64,000 nucleotides of DNA from Climacium dendroides. Lineage: Eukaryota; Streptophyta; Bryopsida; Hypnales; Climaciaceae. Positions 35,895-48,545 of the stretch are shown here, one piece after another. Under the pieces are notes generated by a model that was given only the letters and a program-made list of their open reading frames with translations, made no database searches and was not told the origin of the DNA. The translations under genes and the position numbers were made by a program. The stretch's first letter is position 1, and every line of letters begins with the position of its first letter. The DNA is taken from assembly GCA_950106755.1 (NCBI GenBank), contig OX467083.1, positions 44,840,555-44,904,554 on the forward strand, in the 5' to 3' direction.

Positions 35895-36414
35895 AGGGAG
35901 AGAGGTGGGTGGGAAGAGAGCAAAGCAGGTTGTGCTCAAAACAACTGACAGTAACTGCAGTGCAGCAGCTCTTGGGGCTTTCACACGGCCACGGCTCCTC
36001 AGTCTTGTTTCTGCTCTTCGTTAACTTAGTTCTCCCCCTTCCCGAGACGGGACGGAACTGAACTGAACTGATGAACTGGATCCCAAACTCCGACTGAGCT
36101 CCAAGCGAGCCCACATGGAGTCATGGACTGGCTGGGCTGGGAAGCTTGAAGTTACTCTCACTCTCACTCCCTCCCTCGCTGGCTCTGGCTCTCTCTGGCT
36201 CACTCACTCACTCAACTCACTCTCTCCCTCTGGGCTGTGGGTCTATCGTTTGGCTACTACTTTTACCTTTAACCTCAGCTTTTGGGGGGCTTTACTCCCT
36301 CTTCTCGGTGGCTGTTCGGATGCTTGGTTCGATTGGTATTGGTAGGTGGGGCGACATCTGGAGAGAACTAGGCCTTCACTTGGAGATGGAGGGAGGGAGG
36401 TGTGGGGGTTCTCC
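35895..36414 (-). promoter_or_regulatory. Presumed promoter region of the zinc-finger gene, CT/GA-rich
   Basis: The stretch 36153-36232 is a dense CTCACTC / CTCTGG tract, that is GAGA-rich on the gene strand, the kind of sequence bound by plant GAGA-binding (BPC) proteins. No TATA box was identified on the minus strand. The region is bounded by the gap and by the 3.4-kb repeat at 36415. Confidence 0.35.
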
Positions 36415-39400
36415 CAATTGTCATCCGTCCAATGGATGGATGTTGGGTCCTCTCATTTGTCATCCGTCCAATGGATGCATGTTGGGTCCTCTCATTTGTC
36501 ATCTATATATATAATGGATGGATGGATGGATTCTCTCATTTGTCATCTGTCCAATGGATGGATGTTGGATCCTCTCATTTGTCATCCATATATGTAATGG
36601 ATGGATGGATGGATGGATGTGAGGATTCTCTTGTTTTTTGTTTAGACACTCGTTGGATGGAGGTCAAAGTTCTTTTGTTTGTCATCCATCCAGTTATTAG
36701 ATGAGTGTGAAGGTCTTTTTGTTCATCATCCATCTGCTTGTTGGATGGCTAATATGTCTCAATCATCGTTCATGTATCCGTTTTGTCCTTTTTCACTCAA
36801 TGGTACCATTGTTTGGATGGATGTTGGGTCTTCTCATTTGTCATCTATATGTGTAATGGATAGATGGATGTTGGGCCCTCTCATTTGTCATCCATATGTG
36901 TAATGGATGGATGGATGGATGTGGGGATTCTCTTGTTCTTTGTTTGGACACTTGTTGGATGGATGTCAAAGTTCTTTTGTTTGTCATCCATCCAATCATT
37001 AGATGAGTGTGAAGGTCTTTTTGTTCATCATCCATGTGCTTGTTGGATGGCTAATATTTTCTCAATCATCGTTCATGTGTTCATTTTGTCTTTTGTCGCT
37101 CAATGGTACTGTTGTTTAGATGGATGTACGTTTTGGATGGATTTGTTCTCTGGTTTGTCATCTGTCTGCTAAGTTTGCATTGGATGCGTTGGATTTATAG
37201 GTTTGTATAAGTATTAGATTTACTTGGCAAAATTTTTAGACATGACTGCAGTTGATAACTACAGCTAAATGATAAGTCCTTTTATGCACTGTCAGAAGTT
37301 GTTAATGGCAGTACCTGCTACTTTTGATCACACTGTCACATTGTATGATATTAGTTTGTACTTGGACTTGCTTTAGCTTGTATGTAGTAGTTATTAGGGT
37401 GCTACTTTTGTTCAAATTGTCACTGTGTCACATTGTATGACACTGGTTTGTACTTGGCACTCACTTTAGCTTATATGTAGTAGTTATTAGGATGCTACTT
37501 TTGATCACATTGTCACATTGTATGATATTGGTTTGTACTTGACACTTGCTTTAGCTTATATGTAGTAGTTATTAGGCTGCACTAGTTTGATTGTTTTTAA
37601 CTACTGTCAACTTCCTTAATTTATAGCGGCCAGTTTCCCTGTGATTCCACTCCCTAATGCCATTATTGTGGTTTAAGAAACAAAGTTTTACGTTTATAGC
37701 TTTTTGCATTGAAATTGATGTTATACTAATGAAAAAAAGTTGCACAACAACAGGTTCAAGCTTTACAATTGGTAGGACATTTTTTGATGATCCTCACTAT
37801 TTTCTTAGAAATTCACAATAATTTACGTAAGTAATTGTCATGATCATTTTTTTAATCATATACGTACCATTGTAGAAAATAAAAATGTTTTAAATTTATT
37901 TTATTATTTATTAAATATTAAGAAATACAATTTTTCAAAATAATTCATTAGAATAAGCATTTGAAAATGCAATCTATATACCCTAAATGTTCTAAAATTT
38001 ATAGAGCATGATATTTTGGCTAATTTTTTACCACATGTGAATAAAAATTCCTAATTATTTTTATAGTTTATTTCTTTAATTATCACAATTATTTTTTTAT
38101 ATTTCTACATCCAATACAAGAAAAACATTTGTATTGTATTGAGGTAATAATCTTTACCATGACAATAATTCCAAAAACATTCACTATTTGAAAAACATCA
38201 AAGTTAGCAAAAAGAAAGAAAGAAAAAATATATTACCGAATCGTTGTAAAAAAATTGAATTTTTTTACCGTTCATTACAAGAATATTAGTCCTCCTTTGA
38301 ATATTTCCATTTGTATTTATACATGTGTATACATATGTATTAATAGATTTATCTTTGCAACATTTGCAACAACACACCATTGCATCATGAAGTAATTGCT
38401 ATAAGTTTAGCAATTACAATATTTTTTAATGTGAAAGGTCTAAAAAAAGTCACTTCTTACAAGGAGTTTACATTGAAAAGTTGAAAATTCCTAATGAGGC
38501 CATTGATCACTTCATTATTGTCATGTAAGACATTGATTGTGGCCTAAATCTCATTTATTGAAAAAATAGTAATAAGGTCATATTCTAGATGTCCCATAAT
38601 TATGGGGTTTCCTAACCACAATGGAATATTCTACCTTACATATGTTTAGGATACTAAAATACTTGTAGTACTTGCAATAATGAAACTTGCATTGGTATGG
38701 TTTTAAATTAGACAACTAGATTCTAATAGAAAAAATGTCAAATTTCAAAAAAATATTACCACTCAATTATAAGAAGTTAAACATTATATTATATTTTTTT
38801 CACTTTATATACCATTGACTAGACAGCTTTGTAGTTATACTTAATGACATCAAACATAAAGTATTTCAATTGAAAAAATAAATCTTTATCTTAACCTCTA
38901 TAAAGGACTTAGGAGTGTTTTCACAAATATCCAAAATTGTCACTTTCTATTTTATTGAGTATCATTGGAATTTATAAAAATAAAAATAAAAATACTATGA
39001 ACTATACAAATTTGTACTAGATTACTATAGGAATTTGTAAAAAAATTCAATCCATTTGAATTTGTAGTTCAAGGACTATAAAGTGCAATGTTGAAAGAAA
39101 AGAGATTATAGGTCCTGCCCAACTAGGTCAATATAGTTTGACTAAACTTTATAGAGGAAAAATCACTATTCAACTTTAAGAATTTGGACCATTGCCTAGG
39201 TTGTTATGTTAATTACTTTCATGCCAACTTCTAAAGATAATGGAGGTTTTCAACATATTCAAAACCAACTTACACTAATAGTATGCATGTCTAAAGATAA
39301 ACAATGACATGAAGAAGATTTTGATTTTTTGAGAAGAATCAAAATCCCAAAGGTCGACAAAAGACTTTCCTTCTCTTAATTAAGTACACACACACACCCA

Positions 39401-39862
39401 AAAAAAAAACATGATTTCATACTAAAATTTGTGTTGATGGTTCTAAAATTGATCTAAAATTGCCATTTTTAGTGCAATGAGTGAAAAATGGAAAAAAATT
39501 ATTTTTCATTTTCAACCACACATAATTTTTCTATAATACTATGAAAATGTGTCAAAAAAATTCATTTTATTTAGCTTCATAGGTTTTGAAATATGAGCAT
39601 TCAAAGTTAATGAAAAAAATACATTGCTTGAACGCTTGCCTACAGACTTTTAAGCCCCATAACTTTTTACTTAGGCACCCGGATTATATAAATATATCTT
39701 TTAATTTTTAATTTTTGAAGGGAAGTTTATAGATATGTACATCTTTTGTAAAAAATTCACCTTTATCTACTTAAAATTGACTTCATATTAATCTAAATGA
39801 GCTTAGAGAACTCTAAAGTTTAATTTGTAATTGAGTAAGCATCCATTTTTCGGATGATGAAT
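36415..39862 (+). mobile_element. 3.4-kb dispersed repeat, copy 2 (unclassified)
   Basis: It aligns with 6208-9617 in the same orientation and ends at the same GATGATGAAT. Differences: one extra TGGATGG/TCTCATTTGTCATCC unit at the left end, a segment near 37315-37575 present as three tandem units instead of one, CACACACAC instead of poly-C near 39388, and no hAT-like MITE. It encodes no recognisable protein. Its left end lies about 1.15 kb upstream of the zinc-finger start codon. Confidence 0.64.
37315..37575 (+). repeat. Three tandem units of about 87 bp inside copy 2
   Basis: Each unit runs from TGCTACTTTTG through TGTCACATTGTATGA to TAGTAGTTATTAGG. Copy 1 has this segment once (about 7097-7176), so the expansion arose after the copies separated, or was lost in copy 1. 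Confidence 0.75.
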
Positions 39863-41394
39863 AAATTAAAGCATTTCTCTTACATATTAAGACCCCTTAT
39901 ATTCATTCATTCAATTTAAAAAATATTTCTAAGCTATTTTCTTAACATTTGTAAATTAAAAATCTTTAAATTTATAGATCATAAACTACAAATATTGAAT
40001 TTTCAATTATTCTACAAAGAATTCAAGTATATTTCATTTCAATTATCAAATTAGATTTTTTTTAGTTTTATAAATTACCCTTCAAGATTGACTTAAATAA
40101 ATCAGTAATGTAAAAACATTTAAAAATCACAGTAGAACTTCTGAATTTCCATTTTAAATTCATAGTAAAAAAGATCTCGAAGAAAAACACTTATATTTAA
40201 TTCACATTAAATCTTAGAATACCAAAATTTTGATTTCAATTTTTTTCAATAAACATTAGTCACTCCATAATGGATTAGGCAAACAAAAATTGAACAATGA
40301 ATGAATGCCCCCATGTTCCGAACGCAAAATCTTGTTCTTTTCATCCACCCAATTTTTTGTAAACATTTGTATTTCTTTGTATTGCATAGATTTTCAAAAT
40401 CTTTTTTCCGAATATTCTATACTTTGAAGTATTCAAGTTTACTGCACCTTAGAAAGCCTTTCTAATTTAAAAAATGTTCCATCCTTCAAAAATAACTTGA
40501 TTTAATGAGTAAGGGATAATCTTAAAAAGAGAGAGAATTTAATTTCTTGAAGTTAAAAGAATTCTTCTAAAAGTCACAAATATTCAATTTACAATGAATT
40601 ATAGAAGAATTTTCTAATATTTGCTTTTAGATATTATTAAAGTGTATTCATTTTGTATGGTAATAGATTCAACTACATGTAGATGAATTATAGCTCGTAT
40701 TTTTTAACCTTTTAAATTATTATTATTATTTTATAATAATAAATTGTATTTTCATAATGCATTGATTTATCCTATTGGTGATTGTATTGAAATGAACTTA
40801 CATATGAGCTATAATTTTATCCAATGGAGAAATATTTTTATTCATTGTACACATACCAATGCCTAGCAATTATGGTCAATGTGTATTGAAGAGTCCTCAC
40901 AAATATCATTGGTAAATATATTCCTCTCTTGTAACATGTTATAACCATATATAAGTTTATTTTGTAATACTTACTATTAAGACAAATTAGTATAATTATA
41001 GATGAGCTAATTCATTTTTTATCAAATAATTAATTCAAAGAACAGCCTTGACAAAGGCTACATCAATTAATACTTTTATATTTTCACTATCTTAAAAAAA
41101 TTATAAATTTATAATAAAAAATAAAAAATAAAAAAATAAAAAGTAAAAAAACTTAAAATATTTCTACTAATAAAAAAATAATTCAAATATATAAATTCAA
41201 ATACTGGCTCAAGTTTACCTTGGTCACAGTTCTTGTTTAATCCCTAAGCGCCCAACGTGTGCTTGCTAAAATCCAAATCCTTTTGAACTCAGTCAAATCA
41301 AATTATCACCTAAAAAGAGATTCACATAAATTGACTGTACTAATTGACAGTGGAGATATGCCCATCCACATCCTTTGACCATACTGTTGAAAAG
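39863..41394. other. AT-rich intergenic DNA
   Basis: Nothing recognised; very AT-rich with no open frame of note. Confidence 0.45.
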
Positions 41395-41720
41395 ATACTA
41401 GTCAAACAAGGAAATCTTTCAAATTTGAGAGGTCAGATTTGAAGCAATGGGGTACTCAGGGGTTAAGGGTCGATGTGAACTGACCCCTCGCTCATCCTTA
41501 AGGAAAAACGTTAAAATTTTTATTTGTCGTACATGATAAAAATTTTAAATTTTAAATTCATATTTGCAATAAGAGGCTCTAGATTATGGGGTGGGTGGAG
41601 GTGTACAAGATAAATTAATCAAGCACAAAATAGGGGTGTGGTTTTGTTTTACATACACCCTTAAAATAACTTGGGGGGACAAATAAAGGGTGTGGTTCTT
41701 CCTAACCCTATTTTTAAGTT
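41395..41720. repeat. R2 dispersed repeat, copy
   Basis: It contains ATGTGAACTGACCCCTCG near its left end and AAATTCATATTTGCAATAAGAGG, GTGTACAAGATAAATTAATCA and GCACAAAATAGGGGTG internally, all shared with 26491-26780. The right border is unclear. Confidence 0.5.
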
Positions 41721-43224
41721 TATATAAGTCATCATAATTCAATACCTATTTAAAAATTGAAAATAACTTGAGTGTTGAAACAATTTTAAAACCTCTACCA
41801 ATAAAAACTTTAACTCACGCTTTGACTCTTCATAACTTTTGCATAAGATATCCAAATGTCACATTCTTTGGTGCATTGGAACCTCCTTTCACTTACCAAC
41901 AAGAAAATTTGAAAATTTGACTAGTTTAATAATAAATAGTATCTAAGCAAAGTAGTAAAAATGGTGTTTTTAAGGGGTGCCTACCTTAACCCACAAATGA
42001 TGTTGCGGCCATTTTTTGATCGATGAATGACAAAGAATCTTTCCATGTGGAACAAAAGTGAAACTATTCATCCTCCAAATTTTTGTGAAAACGGGAGGTC
42101 TTCTACAGTAGTTTGACTTCCAATGAGTTTTTTTTATTTTAAAAACCAATGATTCACACAATACCAAAATGGCTGACTTTCGTAGTTGCTTATCCATCCT
42201 TTAAGGGTTAAAGTAGCAACATCCATAACCACCAATTTAAGGGGTTTGGACATGACGTCTATTAGTAGCCATCCAACATATTATTGGCCCATACTAGCAA
42301 ATGAAAAATAATTCTTGTGTTGTGAGTATAAGTTGTGAATTTTTAAAAGAGGCGACTAGAAATGCAATACCAAGGTCTAATATTCAAATGTAATACATCC
42401 TTATAACCACATCAATTTACTTCCCAAGAAATCCCAAGATTTTAGAGGAGAAAAATTTGGACACAATGAGGGTTCTAGATGCTGCTACCTTAACCCTTAA
42501 AAACTGACGAGAACGTTTTTTATTTGATAGATGACAGGAAACCCTTACATTAATTAGAATTGAAATGCGACTATTCATCCTCAGAATTTTGTTGTGAAAA
42601 GGAGAGGTCTTTTTACAATTGTTTGACTTCTTCTAATGATTGCTTTTGCAATTTTTTAAGCAAATGATTCACACGGTAACCAAAGGGTCCCATTCTTTAA
42701 GGGTTTAGTTGTAGGCTTGTAGGAGCCAAATATGGGTTGGGCCAGATATTGGGTAGAGTTGGTATCTAATTCAGTGTAAAGAAACACAACGCACATGGCA
42801 TGTCTATCCACCGAAGCCAAATTATTAATTAATTTCTCCTTCTTTCTTTTTCAACTGAATAGTCATGCTCCATACAATTGATTTCTTTTCTTTTCTCTTC
42901 TCTTTCCCCTTTCCCTAACCCTTTTTTTTATTCCTCCTTATTTGAAACAATTGGATGTTTACTCCGTTGTAAACAAAAGAAACAATTCAATAAACCAAAA
43001 GATATAGGTTTTGTTTTCACCCATTGTACATCCTTGGAGAAAACGTTGAATATTATTAATTACCATCGATGATGATCAGATTTGGAAAATTTGAAATCAT
43101 ACTTGGAATTTGAGACTGTGAATTAATCATAAGAAACCTAGAAATTCCAAAAATAACCAATTACTAAATAGGAGGCAAATTTTTCCTCTTTTTCCTAGAA
43201 AAACCAAGGGGGAAGGAACAATGA
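41721..43224. other. AT-rich intergenic DNA
   Basis: No supported gene. Partial internal similarity occurs between about 41960-42180 and 42480-42700 (CTACCTTAACCC, GACTATTCATCCTC, GAGGTCTT), which looks like an old, diverged duplication. Confidence 0.38.
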
Positions 43225-43520
43225 AGACTTAGTTCTCTCCTTAGCTAGTCAAGGAATAAATTACAAGGCCCATAAAGTGCTCAAGTTCCAAAAGCATTCT
43301 TTAACACAAAGGTACAATTTCTCTTTCTCATTGCACCAACAATATACACGCAAAGTACATTTCAAGAGGCGGATGCTTTTAGTGACCCCTAACTTCAAAA
43401 TTTTATAACTAATTACACAAAGCTCCAAAAACTACAAAATGACTTGCATTAAATGCCAATTCCATTTATCTTTCAAGGAGAATTTATTAAAAAAAACATT
43501 TCAAGACCCTCCCCTTCTCC
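43225..43520 (+). repeat. R1-related repeat, divergent copy
   Basis: It has CTAATTACACAAAGCTCCAAAAACTAC and GATGCCAATTCCATTTATC as in R1. In place of the standard hairpin it has AAAGTACATTTCAAGAGGCGG, a variant shared with the copy at 57590-57900. Confidence 0.52.
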
Positions 43521-43677
43521 AAATTTAATTTCCACCCCTTGAATGGGTGTAAATATTATCTTCAATAGAGTTCATCGTAAAAGATCGTCCTGTGTTTGTG
43601 AACCCATGTCAAAGGAGGGTTTAACTAAGAATAGAACGAAACAAACACGGCACCAAACTTGATCAAACTTGAGTTTG

Positions 43678-44035
43678 GGTATGGTAACAAGCTCTGAAAT
43701 TGCACAGTCTCTACAAAACAGCCGACATCCTCAAGTGTACACTATGTGTACATGTTGCTTTTTCATAGCCTTCAACAATATACAAACAATGTACATTTTA
43801 GGCAATGGGGCAATTTTAATTAGAGCTCTGTGCCATTTCAACTTCAACATTTCATAACTAATTCCACAAAGCTCCAAAAACTACGAAACGACTTGGGTTA
43901 GATGCCAATTCCACTTGTCTTTCAAGCAAAATCGACTGGAAAAATTGTTTCAAGAAGCTTCGCCTCCCCAGGAATTCAGCTCCAGCTCTTTGGCGGCGGG
44001 CGATTCCAGGACCCGTTTCCTTACTCCATAGAGTT
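43678..44035 (+). repeat. R1 dispersed repeat, copy
   Basis: It contains AAGCTCTGAAATTGCAC, GTTGCTTTTTCATAGCCTTCAA, AATGTACATTTTAGG, CTAATTCCACAAAGCTCC, GACTTGGGTTAGATGCC and AAGAAGCTTCGCCTCCCC in the R1 order. The downstream end is less conserved and GC-richer. Confidence 0.65.
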
Positions 44036-44437
44036 TTTGGTCCTGTGTTTTTCCCAAACTCCGGCTCCCGATCCTCCCTCCCTTGCACTGCACTTCACTT
44101 TACAATTAACTCTAAATATATTTCATTGAAAAGATGGTTACGAGACGGTGGTGGACGAGAGGGCCGAGTGGGTTGGTGGCTGATCGTTGCATGGGCCATG
44201 AAGGAGGGATGATACCCGAAACCCAAATCACACTCATGGTGCTCACGCCCCATCTCTCGGCCCTTCGTTTTCCTTGCTGACCACGGCCAAAGTTGTTCCC
44301 ATCAAAGGGGTGGCGCAAGTTATGTTGGGGGAGCCAAGTCACTGAAGCTTGACTGGCCAGTGGGCGAGAGAGGTGAGATCCGGTGCTTATAGGGAGGGAG
44401 ATGGGCTCCCCGTCCAGGCACACAGGGCGAGAGAGAT

Positions 44438-44645
44438 GACAGATCAGTTGCTAATATGGAGGGAGATGGAGCAGGGATCAGATGCTTATGCAGAGGGAGA
44501 TGGAGCAGGGATCAGTTGCTTATATGGAGGGAGATGGAGCCAAGTCTGGGTTGGGATCAGTTGCTTATATGGAGGGAGATGGAGCCAAGTCCGGGTTGGG
44601 ATCAGTTGCTTATATGGAGGGAGATGGAGCCAAGTCCGTCCCAAT
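44438..44645 (+). repeat. Minisatellite, 34- and 45-bp units (GATCAGTTGCTTATATGGAG)
   Basis: Five successive units begin GATCAGWTGC and contain GAGGGAGATGGAGC. The first two are about 34 bp; later ones gain CAAGTCYGGGTTGG and become 45 bp. Because 45 is divisible by three, long open frames appear through it on both strands; they are the translated repeat and not genes. Confidence 0.75.
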
Positions 44646-44966
44646 CCGGCATGGGGCGGCCGTACTCCATCACCAAAAAAAAGCCACCGTACAAAAGCGG
44701 GGGAGAGGTAGTCCAATCCTGCGTCGGCCTACCAGTAGGAGCGAAAATCGGCAACGCACTCAACGCAAGTGCCACTCCAAAGCGGTAATAAAATTTTTGA
44801 GCAATTACGGGGGGAGCCATGGTAAGTTGGACGAGAATTTCGTGGTCCACGAGAATTTCAGAATCTGCATGTCGTCAAGATATCTTCAAGTCTGGGAAGA
44901 TATTTTCAGTTTTTTTGAAGGAAAAAAACCCAAAAAACTTCCATGGATGTCTCCCGCACACACATA

Positions 44967-45229
44967 CACTATACTACGTAGTGAAATTAGGTTGCCTCAC
45001 ACTAATTTCTCTCGACGTCTCACACTATATAAATATATGTAGAGTTACTATAGAAGGATGCAATAATGTAGGAATCATGTGTGTTAGAACCATGGGTTGG
45101 TGCACTAGCTCGTGGCTCGAGTTTAGAGAAACCGCATGTACCTCCATCTCAACAAGTGGTGGGTCATGAGGTAACTTTCTTGAATAAGGCAATGTAAATG
45201 TTAAGGCAACCTAATTTCACTATTTAGTG
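44967..45229. mobile_element. Inverted-repeat element with CACTA-like ends and TA flanks, copy 1
   Basis: The left end CACTATACTACGTAGTGAAA then TTAGGTTGCC is inverse to the right end GGCAACCTAATTTCAC then TATTTAGTG. TA lies on each side (44965-44966 and 45230-45231). The subterminal CACTATTTAGTG is itself palindromic. TA duplication suggests Tc1/mariner-type integration, while the CACTA start recalls CACTA elements; the class is open. A relative is nested at 54040-54259. Confidence 0.66.
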
Positions 45230-47546
45230 TAGTACTTGTACATGAAAGTGTACATCGATTTCACATAATTATAGTGCTTGTGACAATAATTTTATCAACG
45301 ACACACTCTTTTTGAATTAGTGTAGGTTGAAATATTATCGTGTTATACCAAATCATGTAAAACGGTGTTAATGATTTTGGTGGTGAGACTAATATTCCTT
45401 CCTTCCTATTAGGATAAATTAGTTGTAGGTGCTTGAGTGAGAATGACCATTGCATCTTCCTATTGCTTGTGAATAAGAGGAGAGGAGATTATGCATTTAT
45501 TTAGTAGAAGCTAAATTTATAATGAATATGATGAAGTTTGAGTAGGTTGAAGAATCAATGAATGAAAGAATGGCAAGCAGAGAGAGAAATAAATAGCTTG
45601 CAAGTCTGCTTTTTCCACCTTGTGGGATTCAATGAATTCATTGATTGTATTGTCCTACCTTTGACACATACTATTAATTATAGGGACAATGATATAAGAC
45701 AAGGTTACTCATTGGCCCTACTCCCTACATTAAACAACATTTTTGAAAGATTAACAACTTAGGTCTTTTATATTTTTAGACAATTTAATAACATGTTTTG
45801 ATTTATAGTCTCCACCAAGTGAGGCAACATATCACTTATTGGTGTCTTGTATTTAATTTGATCTTGGTAGGAGTCTAAGGGAGGCTTATTCTATTTGTAC
45901 CATCTTGGTTGAAGAAAATATTCTTTCTAAAACACCTAGGTTGAAGAGGCCTTTTCCAAATTTCAAAAATTTTAAATACTAATGATGATATTTACAATGT
46001 TTTTTGAAATAAGTGGATATATGAGGGGTACCAATTAGTGGGAATGACTATCGCATCCTCTTATAAACTATTCATTGATTCTTGACTAAAGAAGATAAAG
46101 CTTTGCATTGATAAAAAAAATACATTTATTAATAGTCAATGTGATCAAGTTGAGTAGGTTGATTCCTTTGAACAATGGTATAGGGACATGTTCTCTCACT
46201 CTATATTTGTTTGTATAAAAAATGTTGGAATAAACAAAAAAAAATCCCTTTCTATTCTTTATCAATGTAAGTATATTCTTTTGGTCAATAAAAAACACCC
46301 AATGTATCAATATGCCCCTCAACAAGATCTTAAATTCAACTTGTATTTGCACCAATTGGAATGATAACTTGTAGTTATTTTTGAAATAAGTGAATGTGTC
46401 GGAAAGTTGTGAGCCTAAGATTGGTTGTTACTTAATCTTTTGCATTTTCTTTAAAATACAACAATCAATTTTACTTATGAACTGACAAATTATAATGTTT
46501 GATAATTAGGGTATTATAACTATGAAAGTGATTTGACATTTTTCAATCATCTTTTTACATGTAAAATCTAAAATTGAGATCATAAAAACAAATATGGGGT
46601 TAAAACATATAACATGCAAACCTATGATCAAAACACTACTTCTCAAAATGTACACTACAATTTTTAAAATGAATTTCAAATGTTCTTTCCCTTTAAGATC
46701 CAATGTATTTGAAGCTCATCTGCAAAAACCTTTAACACTAAATAGTTAAAAATTTGCAATGGACACCTTTGCATAAAATCTTCAATATAAAAAATCATGC
46801 ATATATTTTTTCAAAATCGGATTTTGGTACTTAAAATAGACCTTAAAGGATATTCAACTTAAATATTCCAAAAATAGTATCTTGGTAAGATTTCAATTAA
46901 CTTCAAAGATTAGTCAATATCCAAAATATGGTGCCTTGGGCATTTGGGGGTTAACCTTTAATGACCTAAGTGCCCATTTTCTAATCGCTATCCTTGTGTT
47001 TTGAGTTGTGCTACTTTAATTATTGAGGTGTGCTACCTAATTGATCCAAAGCAATCTCTAGACTACCCCCAAACCACCAAAAACTACATCCATATTGGTC
47101 ATTTTATCACCTAAAGCAATCACAACATTTCCTAATATGGCCATGATACAAAGGATTAAAAAAGTTAGTTCTTGTAAGGAATTTATACTAAAAAGGTAGA
47201 AGTTTCTAAAATAGTCACCAATAACTCCATTACCATCACCCAAGGCATAGTGATTTTGGCCATTCACCAACCTAATGAGGTTTTCATCTCATTTATTTGC
47301 AAAAATTTGTCATGGATTGATATAAGATTGTAATGGGTGGTTTTCTAGGTGTTTGTATCGAGTGAATTGATTGTCAATTCTTGGGCACTTTGGGCCCATT
47401 TTTATAGTACACTGCCCTTCGGTCATTAGGGCCAAGTTAGCAAGGGTGCACAATCCAAAAAATAAATTGTGGGAAAGTAACACCTTGCAATGATACACAG
47501 AGTATCAACTTGTAATACTCATACATAAGTAGTTTTAATTCATAAA
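45230..47546. other. AT-rich intergenic DNA
   Basis: No gene or structured element recognised. Confidence 0.4.
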
Positions 47547-47906
47547 GTAGGGGATTCTAAAAGTGTGTAGACTATAAAATCGCCCATCTCCTCAAATGTT
47601 CACTATTTGTATACATTGCTTTTTCATAACTTTTAGCAATATATGAACAATGTACAATTTAGGAGGGCAATTTAGGTGGGCAATTTTAAAGCCCTGTACC
47701 ATTTCAACTTCATGACTAATTCCACAAAGCTCCAAAAAACATGAAACGACTTGGGTTAGATGCCAATTCCACTTCTCTTTCAAGCAAAATCTACTTAAAA
47801 TCTACTTAAAATCTACTTAATCTACTTAATTATTTCAAGAAGCTTCGTCTCCCCAAAATTCAGTTTCAGCTCTCAGGTAGCCGATTTGTGGACCTCCTAC
47901 TTCATT
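47547..47906 (+). repeat. R1 dispersed repeat, near-complete copy
   Basis: It begins AAGTAGGGGATTCTAAAAGTG and ends GTGGACCTCCTACTT, which are inverse at 10 of 13 positions. In between are the hairpin segment, GACTTGGGTTAGATGCC, a small TCTACTTAAAA tandem expansion (about 47788-47825) and AAGAAGCTTCGTCTCCCC. This copy best shows the ends of the family. Confidence 0.68.
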
Positions 47907-48545
47907 CCAAATAGTGTGACTGCAATCAATTAGTGCCACTTGCACTGTAATTCTGATAAATCAGTCTGTAGTTGAAACACATGGCCTTAGTACTGATTGA
48001 TAAAAAATAAATACCATCAACCAATATCCTCCAAGGTAGGTACACCCAAAACCACCACTTTTTGCTACTGAGGAACCTATTTTCTATTATTAGACTGGTC
48101 CAATTTCTATATGTTCTTGTTGGCGAGTGAAAGGAGGTTCCAACGCACGAGAGAACGTGGCATTTGGATACTGCATGCAAAAGTTATGAAGGAACAAAGT
48201 TTGGTTCTGAAAGCGTTTCTTCCACATAATTAGGTACAGAACTGATTTTGGAGATGTACACAAGGTATAGATGGTGGTTTATGATCAGTGGCACATTTGG
48301 GTGTTGCCTACCTTATTGAAACGCACCCCCAACTCATTCATTTGTTTGCCAATTCTGCATTTCCTGAACTGAAGTGGAGTTGAGTGGAAGCAATGTCTTG
48401 AGTCTTTTATGTATTATTATTCAGGACTCAGTCACATGGCCTGGGTGGTGGATCCAGCCAGCCTTGGAGAGAGAGAGCGAGCGAGCGAAACCACCACAAA
48501 TAATGGCCACCATGAATGGTGACGGACTTCGTCACTGCTGTTGTT
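47907..48545. other. Intergenic DNA
   Basis: Nothing supported. A short GAGAGAGAGCGAGCGAGCG tract lies at about 48467-48485. Confidence 0.35.

Noticed and set aside
35443..36114. Frames running through the N gap
   Set aside because: The ambiguous bases make the reading frame across 35695-35894 meaningless.
44349..45042. Long repetitive open frames in several phases
   Set aside because: They are produced by the 45-bp minisatellite, which is divisible by three; no domain, and equally long frames exist on both strands.
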